From positions 1 to 64,000 of the forward strand of contig NZ_FOLD01000009.1 in the NCBI RefSeq assembly GCF_900112225.1: a stretch of 64,000 bases of DNA, in the 5' to 3' direction. Positions 9,677 to 17,571 of this stretch are shown here, one piece after another. The position numbers and the translations under genes are program-made. The notes beneath the pieces were generated by a model. The model was given only the letters and a program-made list of their open reading frames with translations, did no database searches and had not been told where the DNA came from. Position 1 is the stretch's first letter; the number at the start of each line of letters is the position of its first letter. The stretch is from Massilia yuzhufengensis (lineage in GTDB: Bacteria > Pseudomonadota > Gammaproteobacteria > Burkholderiales > Burkholderiaceae_D).

Positions 9677-10438
9677 ATGCTCGCAAAACGCATCATCCCC
9701 TGCCTCGACGTCACCGGCGGCCGTGTGGTCAAGGGCGTCAACTTTACCGAGCTGCGCGATGCCGGCGACCCGGTGGAGATCGCACGCCGCTACGATGGGC
9801 AAGGCGCCGACGAACTGACCTTCCTCGACATCACCGCTTCCAGCGACGGCCGCGACCTGATCCTGCCGATCATCGAAGCCGTCGCCTCCACCGTGTTCAT
9901 CCCGCTCACCGTCGGTGGCGGCGTGCGCAAGGTGGAAGACGTGCGGCGGCTGCTCAACGCCGGCGCCGACAAGGTGTCCATGAACACCTCGGCCGTCACC
10001 AACCCGCAACTGGTATTCGACGCCTCCCAAAAGCACGGTTCACAGTGCATCGTGGTGGCGATCGACGCCAAGCAGGTCGCGCCGGGCAAGTGGGAAGTGT
10101 TTACCCACGGCGGGCGCAACGCCACCGGGCTCGACGCCGTGGAGTGGGCGCGCAAGATGGAGTCGCTGGGCGCGGGCGAGCTGCTGCTCACCTCGATGGA
10201 CCGCGACGGCACCAAGTCCGGCTTCGACCTGGGCCTCACGCGCGCCGTCTCCGACGCGGTGGGCATTTCCGTGATCGCCTCGGGCGGCGTGGGCGGCCTG
10301 CAGGACCTGGCCGACGGCATCCTGGAAGGCCATGCCGATGCGGTGCTGGCGGCCAGCATCTTCCACTATGGGCAGCACACCGTGGGCGAAGCCAAGCGCT
10401 ACATGCAAGCGCGCGGCATCCCGATGCGCCTGGACTGA
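9677..10438 (+). CDS. hisF: Imidazole glycerol phosphate synthase, cyclase subunit
   Basis: HisF is the TIM-barrel cyclase that uses ammonia from HisH to make imidazole glycerol phosphate and AICAR. The start ATG 9677 gives 253 residues, the normal length, beginning [20 protein letters not shown] with the catalytic aspartate. The second catalytic aspartate is in [15 protein letters not shown]. Phosphate loops GGGVR and ASGGVGG are present. The frame runs 21 nt further upstream from an alternative start, but the family N-terminus matches 9677. Confidence 0.96.
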   Translation: MLAKRIIPCLDVTGGRVVKGVNFTELRDAGDPVEIARRYDGQGADELTFLDITASSDGRDLILPIIEAVASTVFIPLTVGGGVRKVEDVRRLLNAGADKVSMNTSAVTNPQLVFDASQKHGSQCIVVAIDAKQVAPGKWEVFTHGGRNATGLDAVEWARKMESLGAGELLLTSMDRDGTKSGFDLGLTRAVSDAVGISVIASGGVGGLQDLADGILEGHADAVLAASIFHYGQHTVGEAKRYMQARGIPMRLD

Positions 10439-10447
10439 CGAGAACCT

Positions 10448-10846
10448 ATGCACAAGTGGCTCAACAAGATCCGCTGGGACGAGAACGGCCTGGTGCCGGT
10501 GATCGCCCAGGAAGCGGCCAGCGGCGACATCCTGATGTTCGCCTGGATGAACCGCGACGCGCTCGCCAAAACGGTGGAGCTGGGCGAAGCCGTCTACTGG
10601 AGCCGCTCGCGCAAGAAGCTGTGGCATAAGGGAGAAGAATCCGGCCACACCCAGAAAGTGCTGGAGATGCGCCTGGACTGCGACGAAGACGTGGTGCTGC
10701 TCAAGATCGAGCAAACCGGCGGCATCGCCTGCCACACCGGGCGCCACTCCTGCTTCTTCCAGCAATTCGACGGCGAGGACTGGCAGGCGGTCGACCCCGT
10801 GCTGCAGGACCCCGACACCATCTACCCGGACAAGAAACACCCATGA
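10448..10846 (+). CDS. hisI: Phosphoribosyl-AMP cyclohydrolase
   Basis: HisI opens the purine ring of phosphoribosyl-AMP, the third step of the pathway. The 132-residue protein is the stand-alone form. The zinc/magnesium site is visible as [14 protein letters not shown] followed by [10 protein letters not shown], and the substrate strand [18 protein letters not shown] is well conserved. Its stop overlaps the hisE start by 4 nt, so the two halves of the HisIE function are separate here but tightly coupled. Confidence 0.96.
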   Translation: MHKWLNKIRWDENGLVPVIAQEAASGDILMFAWMNRDALAKTVELGEAVYWSRSRKKLWHKGEESGHTQKVLEMRLDCDEDVVLLKIEQTGGIACHTGRHSCFFQQFDGEDWQAVDPVLQDPDTIYPDKKHP

Positions 10847-11184
10847 GCGATATCCTGGCCCGCGTGGCGGCCGTGATCGAGTCGCGCAAGCCCGAACACG
10901 GCGGCGACCCAGCAACTTCCTATGTGGCCAAGCTGTTCAGCAAAGGCGACGACGCCATCCTGAAGAAGATCGGCGAGGAAGCCACCGAAACCGTGATGGC
11001 CGCCAAGGACGCACGCGTCTCGGGCGACGCGTCCAAAGTGCTGTACGAGACCGCCGACCTGTGGTTCCACACGATGGTGCTGCTGTCGCAGTTCGGACTG
11101 ACGCCGCAGCAGGTGATCGACGAACTGGGCCGCCGTGAGGGCGTGTCGGGGATCGACGAAAAAGCCTCGCGAAAAGAACAATAA
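10843..11184 (+). CDS. hisE: Phosphoribosyl-ATP pyrophosphatase
   Basis: HisE removes pyrophosphate from phosphoribosyl-ATP, the second step of histidine synthesis. The 113-residue all-alpha protein has the MazG-like metal site [15 protein letters not shown] and the second helix [14 protein letters not shown]. It starts inside the hisI stop. It is the last his gene of the operon in this window. Confidence 0.95.
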   Translation: MSDILARVAAVIESRKPEHGGDPATSYVAKLFSKGDDAILKKIGEEATETVMAAKDARVSGDASKVLYETADLWFHTMVLLSQFGLTPQQVIDELGRREGVSGIDEKASRKEQ

Positions 11185-11209
11185 GCGTTAGCAGGCCTTT
11201 ATTTTTCGA

Positions 11210-11237
11210 TTGAGACGCCATCCGGCGATGTCATAAT
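11210..11237 (+). promoter_or_regulatory. Candidate promoter for the HIT gene and tatABC
   Basis: TTGAGA at 11210-11215 and CATAAT at 11232-11237 are separated by 16 nt, a reasonable sigma-70 match. It lies in the gap after hisE, upstream of the HIT-family gene, so hinT-tat could be transcribed independently of the his operon. This is a pattern match only. Confidence 0.45.
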
Positions 11238-11323
11238 TTGGCCTCATGGTCATGCCCGTGTCATGCCGCATCATTAGCATGCATGGATCCATGCCATGGG
11301 ACGTTGCACTACATTCTGGAGAC

Positions 11324-11701
11324 ATGATGGATAACTGCATCTTCTGCAAGATCGTCGCCAAGCAGATCCCGGCTAACGTTGTCTACGAAGACGACGATGT
11401 GCTGGCATTCAAGGACATCAACCCGGCTGCCCCGGTTCACCTCTTGGTGATTCCGAAACAGCACGTGGCGACGCTGTCCGACTGCACTGCAGAGCATGCC
11501 GCGGTACTGGGCAAGATGCTGGCGCTGGCACCGAGACTTGCAGATGAGCATGGTATCGCAGTCAAAGTCGACGGCAGTGGCGACCGCAGCGGAGGTTTCA
11601 AGACCCTGGTCAATACGGGGCCGGATGGCGGGCAGGAGGTCTATCACCTTCACCTGCACGTGTATGGCGGCAAGCGCCCTTGGCGGGGGCTTGGCACCTA
11701 A
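11324..11701 (+). CDS. Histidine triad (HIT/HinT-like) nucleotide-binding protein
   Basis: HinT proteins hydrolyse nucleoside phosphoramidates such as AMP-lysine. The chosen start (ATG 11324, or the ATG directly after it) gives 125 residues beginning MMDNCIFCKIVAKQIPANVVYEDDD-like, which is the family N-terminus; CTGGAGA lies just upstream. The histidine triad HLHLHV is at residues 108-112. An open frame reaches back to 11246, but those residues do not look like the family. HinT between hisE and tatA is a common betaproteobacterial arrangement. Confidence 0.93.
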   Translation: MMDNCIFCKIVAKQIPANVVYEDDDVLAFKDINPAAPVHLLVIPKQHVATLSDCTAEHAAVLGKMLALAPRLADEHGIAVKVDGSGDRSGGFKTLVNTGPDGGQEVYHLHLHVYGGKRPWRGLGT

Positions 11702-11803
11702 GTCCGGCTTAAGCTTTAAATATGCAGGAGCTTCCTGCTTGGCGTATACTGAAATGTACGCTTTCCCGATTTACAGGCGCATGCGCCTCGCAAGGAGATA
11801 TAT

Positions 11804-12049
11804 ATGGGTTCGTTCAGTGTATGGCATTGGGTGATTGTCCTGGTCATCGTGATGCTGTTATTCGGCACCAAGAAAATCGGCAATATGGGTTCCGATTTCG
11901 GCAAGGCCATCAAGGGCTTCAAGGATGGTGTCAAAGGCGAAGACGAGAAGTCGAAAGCCGAAGCCGGTGCGCAGACTACCCAGTCGACCCAACAGGTTGC
12001 TGACAAGTCGACCATCGACGTGGAAACCCGCGAAAAAACCCGTCATTAA
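11804..12049 (+). CDS. tatA: Twin-arginine translocase subunit TatA
   Basis: TatA forms the pore-forming oligomers that export folded proteins across the inner membrane. The 81-residue protein starts with one transmembrane segment (about residues 6-20), followed by the hinge [10 protein letters not shown] and the amphipathic helix [15 protein letters not shown], then a charged tail. A strong ribosome binding site AAGGAG lies 7 nt before the ATG. tatB and tatC follow directly. Confidence 0.95.
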   Translation: MGSFSVWHWVIVLVIVMLLFGTKKIGNMGSDFGKAIKGFKDGVKGEDEKSKAEAGAQTTQSTQQVADKSTIDVETREKTRH

Positions 12050-12058
12050 TCGCCGGGC

Positions 12059-12568
12059 ATGATCGATCTCGGACTGTCGAAAATAGCGATCATCGGCGTC
12101 GTCGCGCTGATCGTGATCGGACCTGAAAAGCTGCCGAAGGTGGCGCGCATGGCGGGCACCCTGTATGGGCGTGCCCAGCGCTACCTGCATAACGTCAAAG
12201 CCGAAGTCAGCCGCGAGATCGAGCTCGACGAATTGCGCAACCTGCACAAGGAAGTACACGAAAGCGCGCAGTCCTTCAAGGACGAAGTCGAACAGACCGT
12301 CCGCGGCCACGCCGACGAGGTCGAGGCGCTGTGGGATGGACGCGAATCTTCCTCGTCATCGAGCTATGACTCGCCGCCCGTATTCGCCGATACTTCCGAT
12401 ATCGAGCGCAAGGCGCGCGACTTCCGCCGCAAGAAGCTGGTGCGTACCTCGGCTGTCCCGAGCTGGTACAAGCATCGCCATGGCGGCAAGACCCATGTGC
12501 AATCGGGTGCCGCCCGTGTGCGCAGGTTCCGGCCGGTCTCCGTTCACTCCAAGACTACCTTTTTCTAG
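12059..12568 (+). CDS. tatB: Twin-arginine translocase subunit TatB
   Basis: TatB works with TatC as the receptor for twin-arginine signal peptides. The 169-residue protein has the family N-terminus MIDLGLSKIAIIGVVALIVIGPEKLPKVAR: a short membrane anchor with the conserved glutamate and GPEKLP hinge. A long amphipathic, highly charged helical region runs to about residue 110, then a basic C-terminal tail. It lies between tatA and tatC; its stop abuts the tatC start. Confidence 0.94.
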   Translation: MIDLGLSKIAIIGVVALIVIGPEKLPKVARMAGTLYGRAQRYLHNVKAEVSREIELDELRNLHKEVHESAQSFKDEVEQTVRGHADEVEALWDGRESSSSSSYDSPPVFADTSDIERKARDFRRKKLVRTSAVPSWYKHRHGGKTHVQSGAARVRRFRPVSVHSKTTFF

Positions 12569-13324
12569 ATGACCGAAGAAGCCGCAGGCGCAGAAACCTT
12601 CATTTCCCACCTGGTCGAACTGCGTGACCGCCTGGTCAAGGCATCGATCGGCATCGCCATTGCCTGTGCGGCGCTGTTCATCTGGCCCGGTCCGTCGCAC
12701 GTCTACGACCTGCTGGCCATGCCGATGGTCGCCTCGCTGCCTGCGGGATCGAAGATGATCGCCACCGGCGTGATCTCGCCCTTCCTGGTGCCGATGAAGG
12801 TGACCCTGCTGTTGGCCTTCATCATCTCCTTGCCCTGGGTGTTCTACCAGCTATGGGCCTTCATTGCCCCCGGCCTGTACATACACGAGAAGCGCCTGGT
12901 ATTGCCGCTGGTGATCTCGTCCTCGCTGTTGTTCATCGCGGGCGTGGCGTTCTGCTACTTCTTCGTGTTCGGGCGTGTCTTCCAGTTTATCGGCGAGTTC
13001 GCGCCCTCGTCAATCGCGGTCACACCGGACATTGAAAACTACCTCGATTTCGTCATGTCGATGTGCCTGGCCTTCGGCGCCACCTTCGAAGTACCGGTGG
13101 TGGTGGTGATCCTGGTGCGCATGGGTATCGTCACCGTCGAAAAACTCAAGTCCATCCGTTCCTACGTGATCGTCGGGGCCTTCGTGATCGCCGCTATCGT
13201 CACGCCGCCGGACGTGGTTAGCCAACTGGCGCTGGCCATCCCGATGTGCCTGCTCTTCGAGCTGGGCTTGCTGGTGGCGCCAATCTTTGCGCGCGTGACG
13301 CGGACGCCCGAAGAAGCGGCCTGA
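12569..13324 (+). CDS. tatC: Twin-arginine translocase subunit TatC
   Basis: TatC is the six-helix inner-membrane receptor for Tat signal peptides. The 251-residue protein begins with the conserved cytoplasmic motif ETFISHLVELRDRLVKA. The segments FIAPGLYIHEKR and LAFGATFEVPVVVVILVRMG are family signatures, including the functionally important FE pair. It ends the tatABC operon. A 225-nt gap follows before the next gene. Confidence 0.96.
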   Translation: MTEEAAGAETFISHLVELRDRLVKASIGIAIACAALFIWPGPSHVYDLLAMPMVASLPAGSKMIATGVISPFLVPMKVTLLLAFIISLPWVFYQLWAFIAPGLYIHEKRLVLPLVISSSLLFIAGVAFCYFFVFGRVFQFIGEFAPSSIAVTPDIENYLDFVMSMCLAFGATFEVPVVVVILVRMGIVTVEKLKSIRSYVIVGAFVIAAIVTPPDVVSQLALAIPMCLLFELGLLVAPIFARVTRTPEEAA

Positions 13325-13549
13325 GTCGTACCCGCGCGGCCTTCAACTGCAGGGTGAGAGGGTGGCTTTGCTGCCATTGTCTCAACTGTTAGAACCTCCG
13401 ACCATGCATTGTGTCTGCAAATTGTTGCACGGCGGCACAATTTCTTTGTTTTGTGATGCTTGTCACGTCAAAATTAAGTTGCCCTATGTCATTATGAGAC
13501 ATTCTTGCGCATTTGCGCTCGGCAACGATAACTGGCGTTTCACGAATCA

Positions 13550-14941
13550 ATGGATATCCATACGGAAGCAGTACAGAAGCTGTACGTTACCTATTTCAGC
13601 AGACCCGCCGATGCGCCGGGACTGGTGTTTTGGGTGAAGGCCGTGGCGGCCGCAAATAATGACATCGCCGCACTTTCGGCAGCTTTTGCCGCGTCCCAGG
13701 AATACCGTGACATGTATGTCGGTAAATCCGACGCGGAAATCGTTGACACGATTTATCACAACCTGTTTGGTCGTCCAGCCGAAGCTGCTGCCCTCCAGTT
13801 CTGGAGCAAGGCCTTGGCCAGCAAGGCCATGACGATCGATAACGCCGTGCTGACGATTTCGGCAGCTGCCCGGAGCGATGATGCCGTCGTGTTCGGCAAT
13901 AAGGTGATCGCTGCGGACGCGTTTTCCTCGGCGCTCGACACCACCCAGAAAATTGCAGGTTATGCAGGGTCCCGCGCCAACATTGCCGCCAAGACCTGGT
14001 TGTCGGATGTGACCACCAATGCATCGCTGACAAACGCAACGACGCCGGTTGCACTGGTCGACGCCGTGAGCACCGTGGTGCAAGCCGGCTCGGCACCGGT
14101 TGTGCCCGAGGTTCTGACCGTGGGAACCGACAATATCTTTGGCAGCGCCGGTGACGATATCTTCATGGCATCGGTGGACGCCACGCCGGATTCGGCCTGG
14201 AATACGCTGGGCGCGAATGATAGGCTCGACGGCGGCACCGGCCAGGATACTCTTCAGCTGGCAGCCTTTACCCGGGTTGACGACGCGCTGCTCGCTAACA
14301 TCAGGAATATCGAGATCCTGGAATTGCATGGCGGTGGTGCGGTCGAGTTGAAGACGGCGGACCTCGTCGGCCTGAAGCTCGTCGACGGCCTGGCCGCGAC
14401 TGGCGTCCTGACCATTGCCGCCGATGCCGGCGTGACAATCAAGGGCGGCGCCGGCAACGATATGCTCACTGCCCGCGGGGCCGGCGCCATCCTGTTCGGT
14501 GGCGCCGGGGACGACGTCCTGAAGCTGTCGGGACCGGCCGGCCTGGCACTGCTCACTGGCGGCACGGGCAACGACCTGTTCGACGTCGGCGCTGTCACAC
14601 TGGCCAATGGCGGCGTCGCCGCCACGGTCACGGACTTCGCCAAGGGCGACCGGATTGCCTTCGCCGGCGGCCTCGTCACGAGTTTTGTCAGCGCAAAGGT
14701 GACGCTTTCCAGCGACGCGTCCTTCGATGCCTACTTGGGCCAGGCTCTCAGGGTCGCGGACGCCGCTTCGGTGGGTTCGGGTCTCGCCTGGTTCCAGTAC
14801 AAGGGCGATACCTTTGTCGTCCAGGATGTCAACGGCAACGGCACTTACGACGGTGGCGCCGACATCGTCGTCAAACTGGTCGGACTCGTCGGCCTTGACA
14901 CCGCTGCAGTCAGTGCCGGCGGCGTGCTGACCTTCTCCTGA
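13550..14941 (+). CDS. DUF4214 and RTX-repeat secreted protein
   Basis: This 463-residue acidic protein has two DUF4214-like segments at about residues 1-80 (VQKLYVTYFSRPADAPGLVFW and IYHNLFGRPAEAAALQFW) and calcium-binding RTX nonapeptide repeats (GSAGDDIF, GGTGQDTL, GGAGNDML, GGAGDDVL, GGTGNDLF) at about 200-350. There is no N-terminal signal peptide, which fits type I secretion by a C-terminal signal. DUF4214 is frequent in S-layer or extracellular RTX proteins, but its function is not known. No type I exporter gene is nearby. A second DUF4214 protein lies at 38.4 kb. Confidence 0.82.
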   Translation: MDIHTEAVQKLYVTYFSRPADAPGLVFWVKAVAAANNDIAALSAAFAASQEYRDMYVGKSDAEIVDTIYHNLFGRPAEAAALQFWSKALASKAMTIDNAVLTISAAARSDDAVVFGNKVIAADAFSSALDTTQKIAGYAGSRANIAAKTWLSDVTTNASLTNATTPVALVDAVSTVVQAGSAPVVPEVLTVGTDNIFGSAGDDIFMASVDATPDSAWNTLGANDRLDGGTGQDTLQLAAFTRVDDALLANIRNIEILELHGGGAVELKTADLVGLKLVDGLAATGVLTIAADAGVTIKGGAGNDMLTARGAGAILFGGAGDDVLKLSGPAGLALLTGGTGNDLFDVGAVTLANGGVAATVTDFAKGDRIAFAGGLVTSFVSAKVTLSSDASFDAYLGQALRVADAASVGSGLAWFQYKGDTFVVQDVNGNGTYDGGADIVVKLVGLVGLDTAAVSAGGVLTFS

Positions 14942-14951
14942 GCGAGAATCC

Positions 14952-14972
14952 GGGCTGCCGGAAACGCAGCCC
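14952..14972. terminator. Hairpin between convergent genes
   Basis: GGGCTGC and GCAGCCC form a 7-bp stem around a 7-nt loop in the 63-nt gap between two convergent genes. There is no clear T-tract on either side, so it is at best a weak bidirectional terminator. Confidence 0.35.
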
Positions 14973-15004
14973 GACTTCCAGGGCCGTGCAATATCGACCC
15001 CTTG

Positions 15005-16888
15005 TCACTGCATCAGCTCGGAGATCATCTTCACCGGCGCGTTGCCGTAGCTGAGGAACTGGTCGTGGAATTCCTTCAGGTTGAAGCGCTCGCCCAGCTG
15101 CTGCTTGCGGCGCTCGCGCAATTCCATGATCTGCTCGTAGCCGCTGTAGTAGCTGGTCAGCTGCACCGAGGTGAGCGACACGCGGCGCCACTTCTCGTCG
15201 GCTTCCTGGCGGGTCTGGAAGGCCTGGCGCACCAGCAGGTCGATTGCCTCGGGCTGCTGCATGCCCAGCACGTGCACGCTGTAGTCGAGGATGGTGTTGG
15301 TCACGCTGCGCAGGTTCCACTTCGAGTACATCAGCCACATTTCCGGTGCGTTGTCGCCGTAGCCGTTCTCCAGCATCATGCGCTCGCCGTACACGGCCCA
15401 GCCTTCGACCATCGCGCCATTGCCGAACAAGGACTTGACGAGGGAAGGCGAACGGTTCGCATACACCAGCTGCGCGTAGTGGCCGGGAATCGCTTCGTGG
15501 ATGTTGAGGATTTGCAGGATCCACTCGTTGTACTCGCGCAGGCTGCTCTCGGCCTGTTGCGGCGTCAGGCTGTCCAGCGGCGTGACGTTGTACCAGGTCT
15601 TGTCCTTGGGACGGTACGGGCCCGGCGCGTCGATGCTGGCGCCGGCCACGCCGCGCTGGTACATCGGGGTCTCGCGCACTTCCAGCGGCTTGTCGGCGTC
15701 GAGCGTCAACAAATTACGCTCGGTGACGAACTTGTGCAGCGCCGGGATCTGGCGCCGGATCTCGGGCAGGAAGTTCTCGCGCGCGACATGGCGGCTTGAT
15801 AGCTTGTCGATCATCAGGCCGATCTTCTGGAAGCGGTCGCGCGGTTTCGTGACGCCGGCCATGTAGCGCGGCCAGAGTTCGTCCGAGATCGCGTCCATGC
15901 GGGTGAGCAGTTCCTCGCGCGTGGCCAGGGCCTTGCGGAAGGTCTGTTCGGCCGTGCTGGAGGACTGGATCTCGAGCGCGAACTTCTGCTCGTACAGGTT
16001 CTTCCCGGCGCGGAAGGGGCGCGGGCTGGCCATGCCCTTGTCCAGCGCGGTGAGGAAATCGACATAGCCCAGCACCGCGCTGCCGGCGTTGGCGATGCGC
16101 TGCGCGAAGATCGCCTTTTCCTGCGCGTTCAGGATCGATTCCTGCGCCGCCTTGCCCAGGTCGGCCAGCACCGCGATGGTGCCCGGCGCCTGCGAGATCG
16201 CGAGCTGGGTGTGCTCGCGGGTCGGGTTGGCGATCGAGGCCTGCGCCGCTTCATAGTAGGCCGGCACGTTGGCCAGGCGCTTGAGGATGGTGCGCAGGCG
16301 CTGCGGCTTGGCGGCGTACTCGGTGTTCAGGATCAGGTCGAGCGGCTGGGCGATGTTGTACTGCGACGGGTTCCACTCGTACTCGCGCCAGGTGGTCAGG
16401 TGCCAGCGGTCCTTCTCCAGCTTGTTCACCAGGAGGGCCAGGTCGGTGCGCTGGCGCGGCGACAGCTGGCGGGTATCGAGCTTGCCGAACTTGTCGAGCC
16501 ACTCGTTGGCGAAGGCCAGCTTTTTCGCGCGGGTGGCGGCGTCCGGGATGGTGAGGTTGGCGGCCTGGTCGAACTTGCCGACGTAGATGCCGCCTTCCGG
16601 ATCCATGCGCCACAGCGCGGTCACGTACTGCATGCTCATGGTGTCGAGGCGGCGGTCGAGACGCTTTTCGGACGCATTGGCGAGCGGCGCGGCGGCGACC
16701 GTGGTCGCTGCCGCAACGGCGGCAGCCTTCTTGACCGGCGCCTTGGCCTTGCGCTTGTCGGTCGGTTTGGATTTGACTACCTTGGTGGCTTTCGCCTTGC
16801 CCTTGGCGGGCTTGGTGGTCTTGGCGCTGGCGGGCGCCAGCGCGAAACTCGCCAGCAGCACTGCCAGCGCGATTTTCGATTTCATCAT
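15005..16888 (-). CDS. Secreted DUF885 family protein (putative zinc-dependent carboxypeptidase)
   Basis: This 627-residue protein has an N-terminal signal peptide (MMKSKIALAVLLASFALAPASA), then a lysine/alanine-rich low-complexity linker to about residue 75. The DUF885 domain follows. The motif HEAIPGHYAQ near residue 470 holds the HExxxGH-type metal ligands, with a distal glutamate-rich EGWAVYGERMM about 40 residues later. The family is related to thermolysin/carboxypeptidase-like metallopeptidases, and some members hydrolyse peptides or esters. The basic linker is unusual and could bind nucleic acid or cell wall. It is last in a leftward run of four genes. Confidence 0.85.
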   Translation of the reverse strand: MMKSKIALAVLLASFALAPASAKTTKPAKGKAKATKVVKSKPTDKRKAKAPVKKAAAVAAATTVAAAPLANASEKRLDRRLDTMSMQYVTALWRMDPEGGIYVGKFDQAANLTIPDAATRAKKLAFANEWLDKFGKLDTRQLSPRQRTDLALLVNKLEKDRWHLTTWREYEWNPSQYNIAQPLDLILNTEYAAKPQRLRTILKRLANVPAYYEAAQASIANPTREHTQLAISQAPGTIAVLADLGKAAQESILNAQEKAIFAQRIANAGSAVLGYVDFLTALDKGMASPRPFRAGKNLYEQKFALEIQSSSTAEQTFRKALATREELLTRMDAISDELWPRYMAGVTKPRDRFQKIGLMIDKLSSRHVARENFLPEIRRQIPALHKFVTERNLLTLDADKPLEVRETPMYQRGVAGASIDAPGPYRPKDKTWYNVTPLDSLTPQQAESSLREYNEWILQILNIHEAIPGHYAQLVYANRSPSLVKSLFGNGAMVEGWAVYGERMMLENGYGDNAPEMWLMYSKWNLRSVTNTILDYSVHVLGMQQPEAIDLLVRQAFQTRQEADEKWRRVSLTSVQLTSYYSGYEQIMELRERRKQQLGERFNLKEFHDQFLSYGNAPVKMISELMQ

Positions 16889-17029
16889 CCTGTTCGAACC
16901 CTGTCGATAAATAAGCTCGGGAGCGTCCCGTGCGCGTCAGGCGCAGCGGAGCGCAAGAAGAGTAGCACCATTCAGGCCGCTTGCGGACGGCTGAAACATT
17001 CCGACACGTATGCCGGGCATGGTGGTTTG

Positions 17030-17512
17030 TTAGTCAATATTCGTGGCGCGGATCATGTCCTGGTGGACGGCGTTGATCGTCTCGACGGCCCGGCGCCCGC
17101 CCCGGATGTGGTGCAGCACGATCTCGCTGTCCTTCGTGAAGCGGTGGGCGATGCGCACCGTGTAGGAACGCGTGGCCCAGCTCACGAAGCCGTTGACGTA
17201 AGTAGCATCATCCATGTCGCGCCACTTCACGCCCGTCACGCCCCGCTTCCACGGCAGCACGCCCGACACCACCCACACGCCCGCGTCGTCGTAGTACAGC
17301 TGCACGCTGCGCACCAGCAGGAAGCGGTAGCCAACCAGCAGTGCCGATACGGCCAGCACGCCGGCCGCCGCGTATTCGTGCCACAGGGCGGCCAGCGGCA
17401 GCGCGCCGGCGAACAGCAGCACGGCCAGCGCGAGCACGCCGGCGTAGGCCATCCAGGATTTGACGCCGATGACCCGGGCCTGCGCCGTGCTTGCCGCTTT
17501 GTCCAGTTCCAT
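17030..17512 (-). CDS. Membrane protein with PH-like domain
   Basis: This 160-residue protein has two adjacent transmembrane helices at about residues 20-65. A soluble beta-rich region follows (SVQLYYDDAGVWVVSGVLPWKRGVTGVKWRDM), resembling the bacterial PH domain of YdbS/YdbT-type proteins. The role of such proteins is not known. It lies 59 nt downstream of the SNF2 helicase gene on the same strand. The domain call rests on pattern recognition and needs a profile search. Confidence 0.6.
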   Translation of the reverse strand: MELDKAASTAQARVIGVKSWMAYAGVLALAVLLFAGALPLAALWHEYAAAGVLAVSALLVGYRFLLVRSVQLYYDDAGVWVVSGVLPWKRGVTGVKWRDMDDATYVNGFVSWATRSYTVRIAHRFTKDSEIVLHHIRGGRRAVETINAVHQDMIRATNID

Positions 17513-17571
17513 GCTTGCTTACTCTTGGGTTAAAGGCGGCATGATCACATGGAATGTGCTGGCGCGCCACC

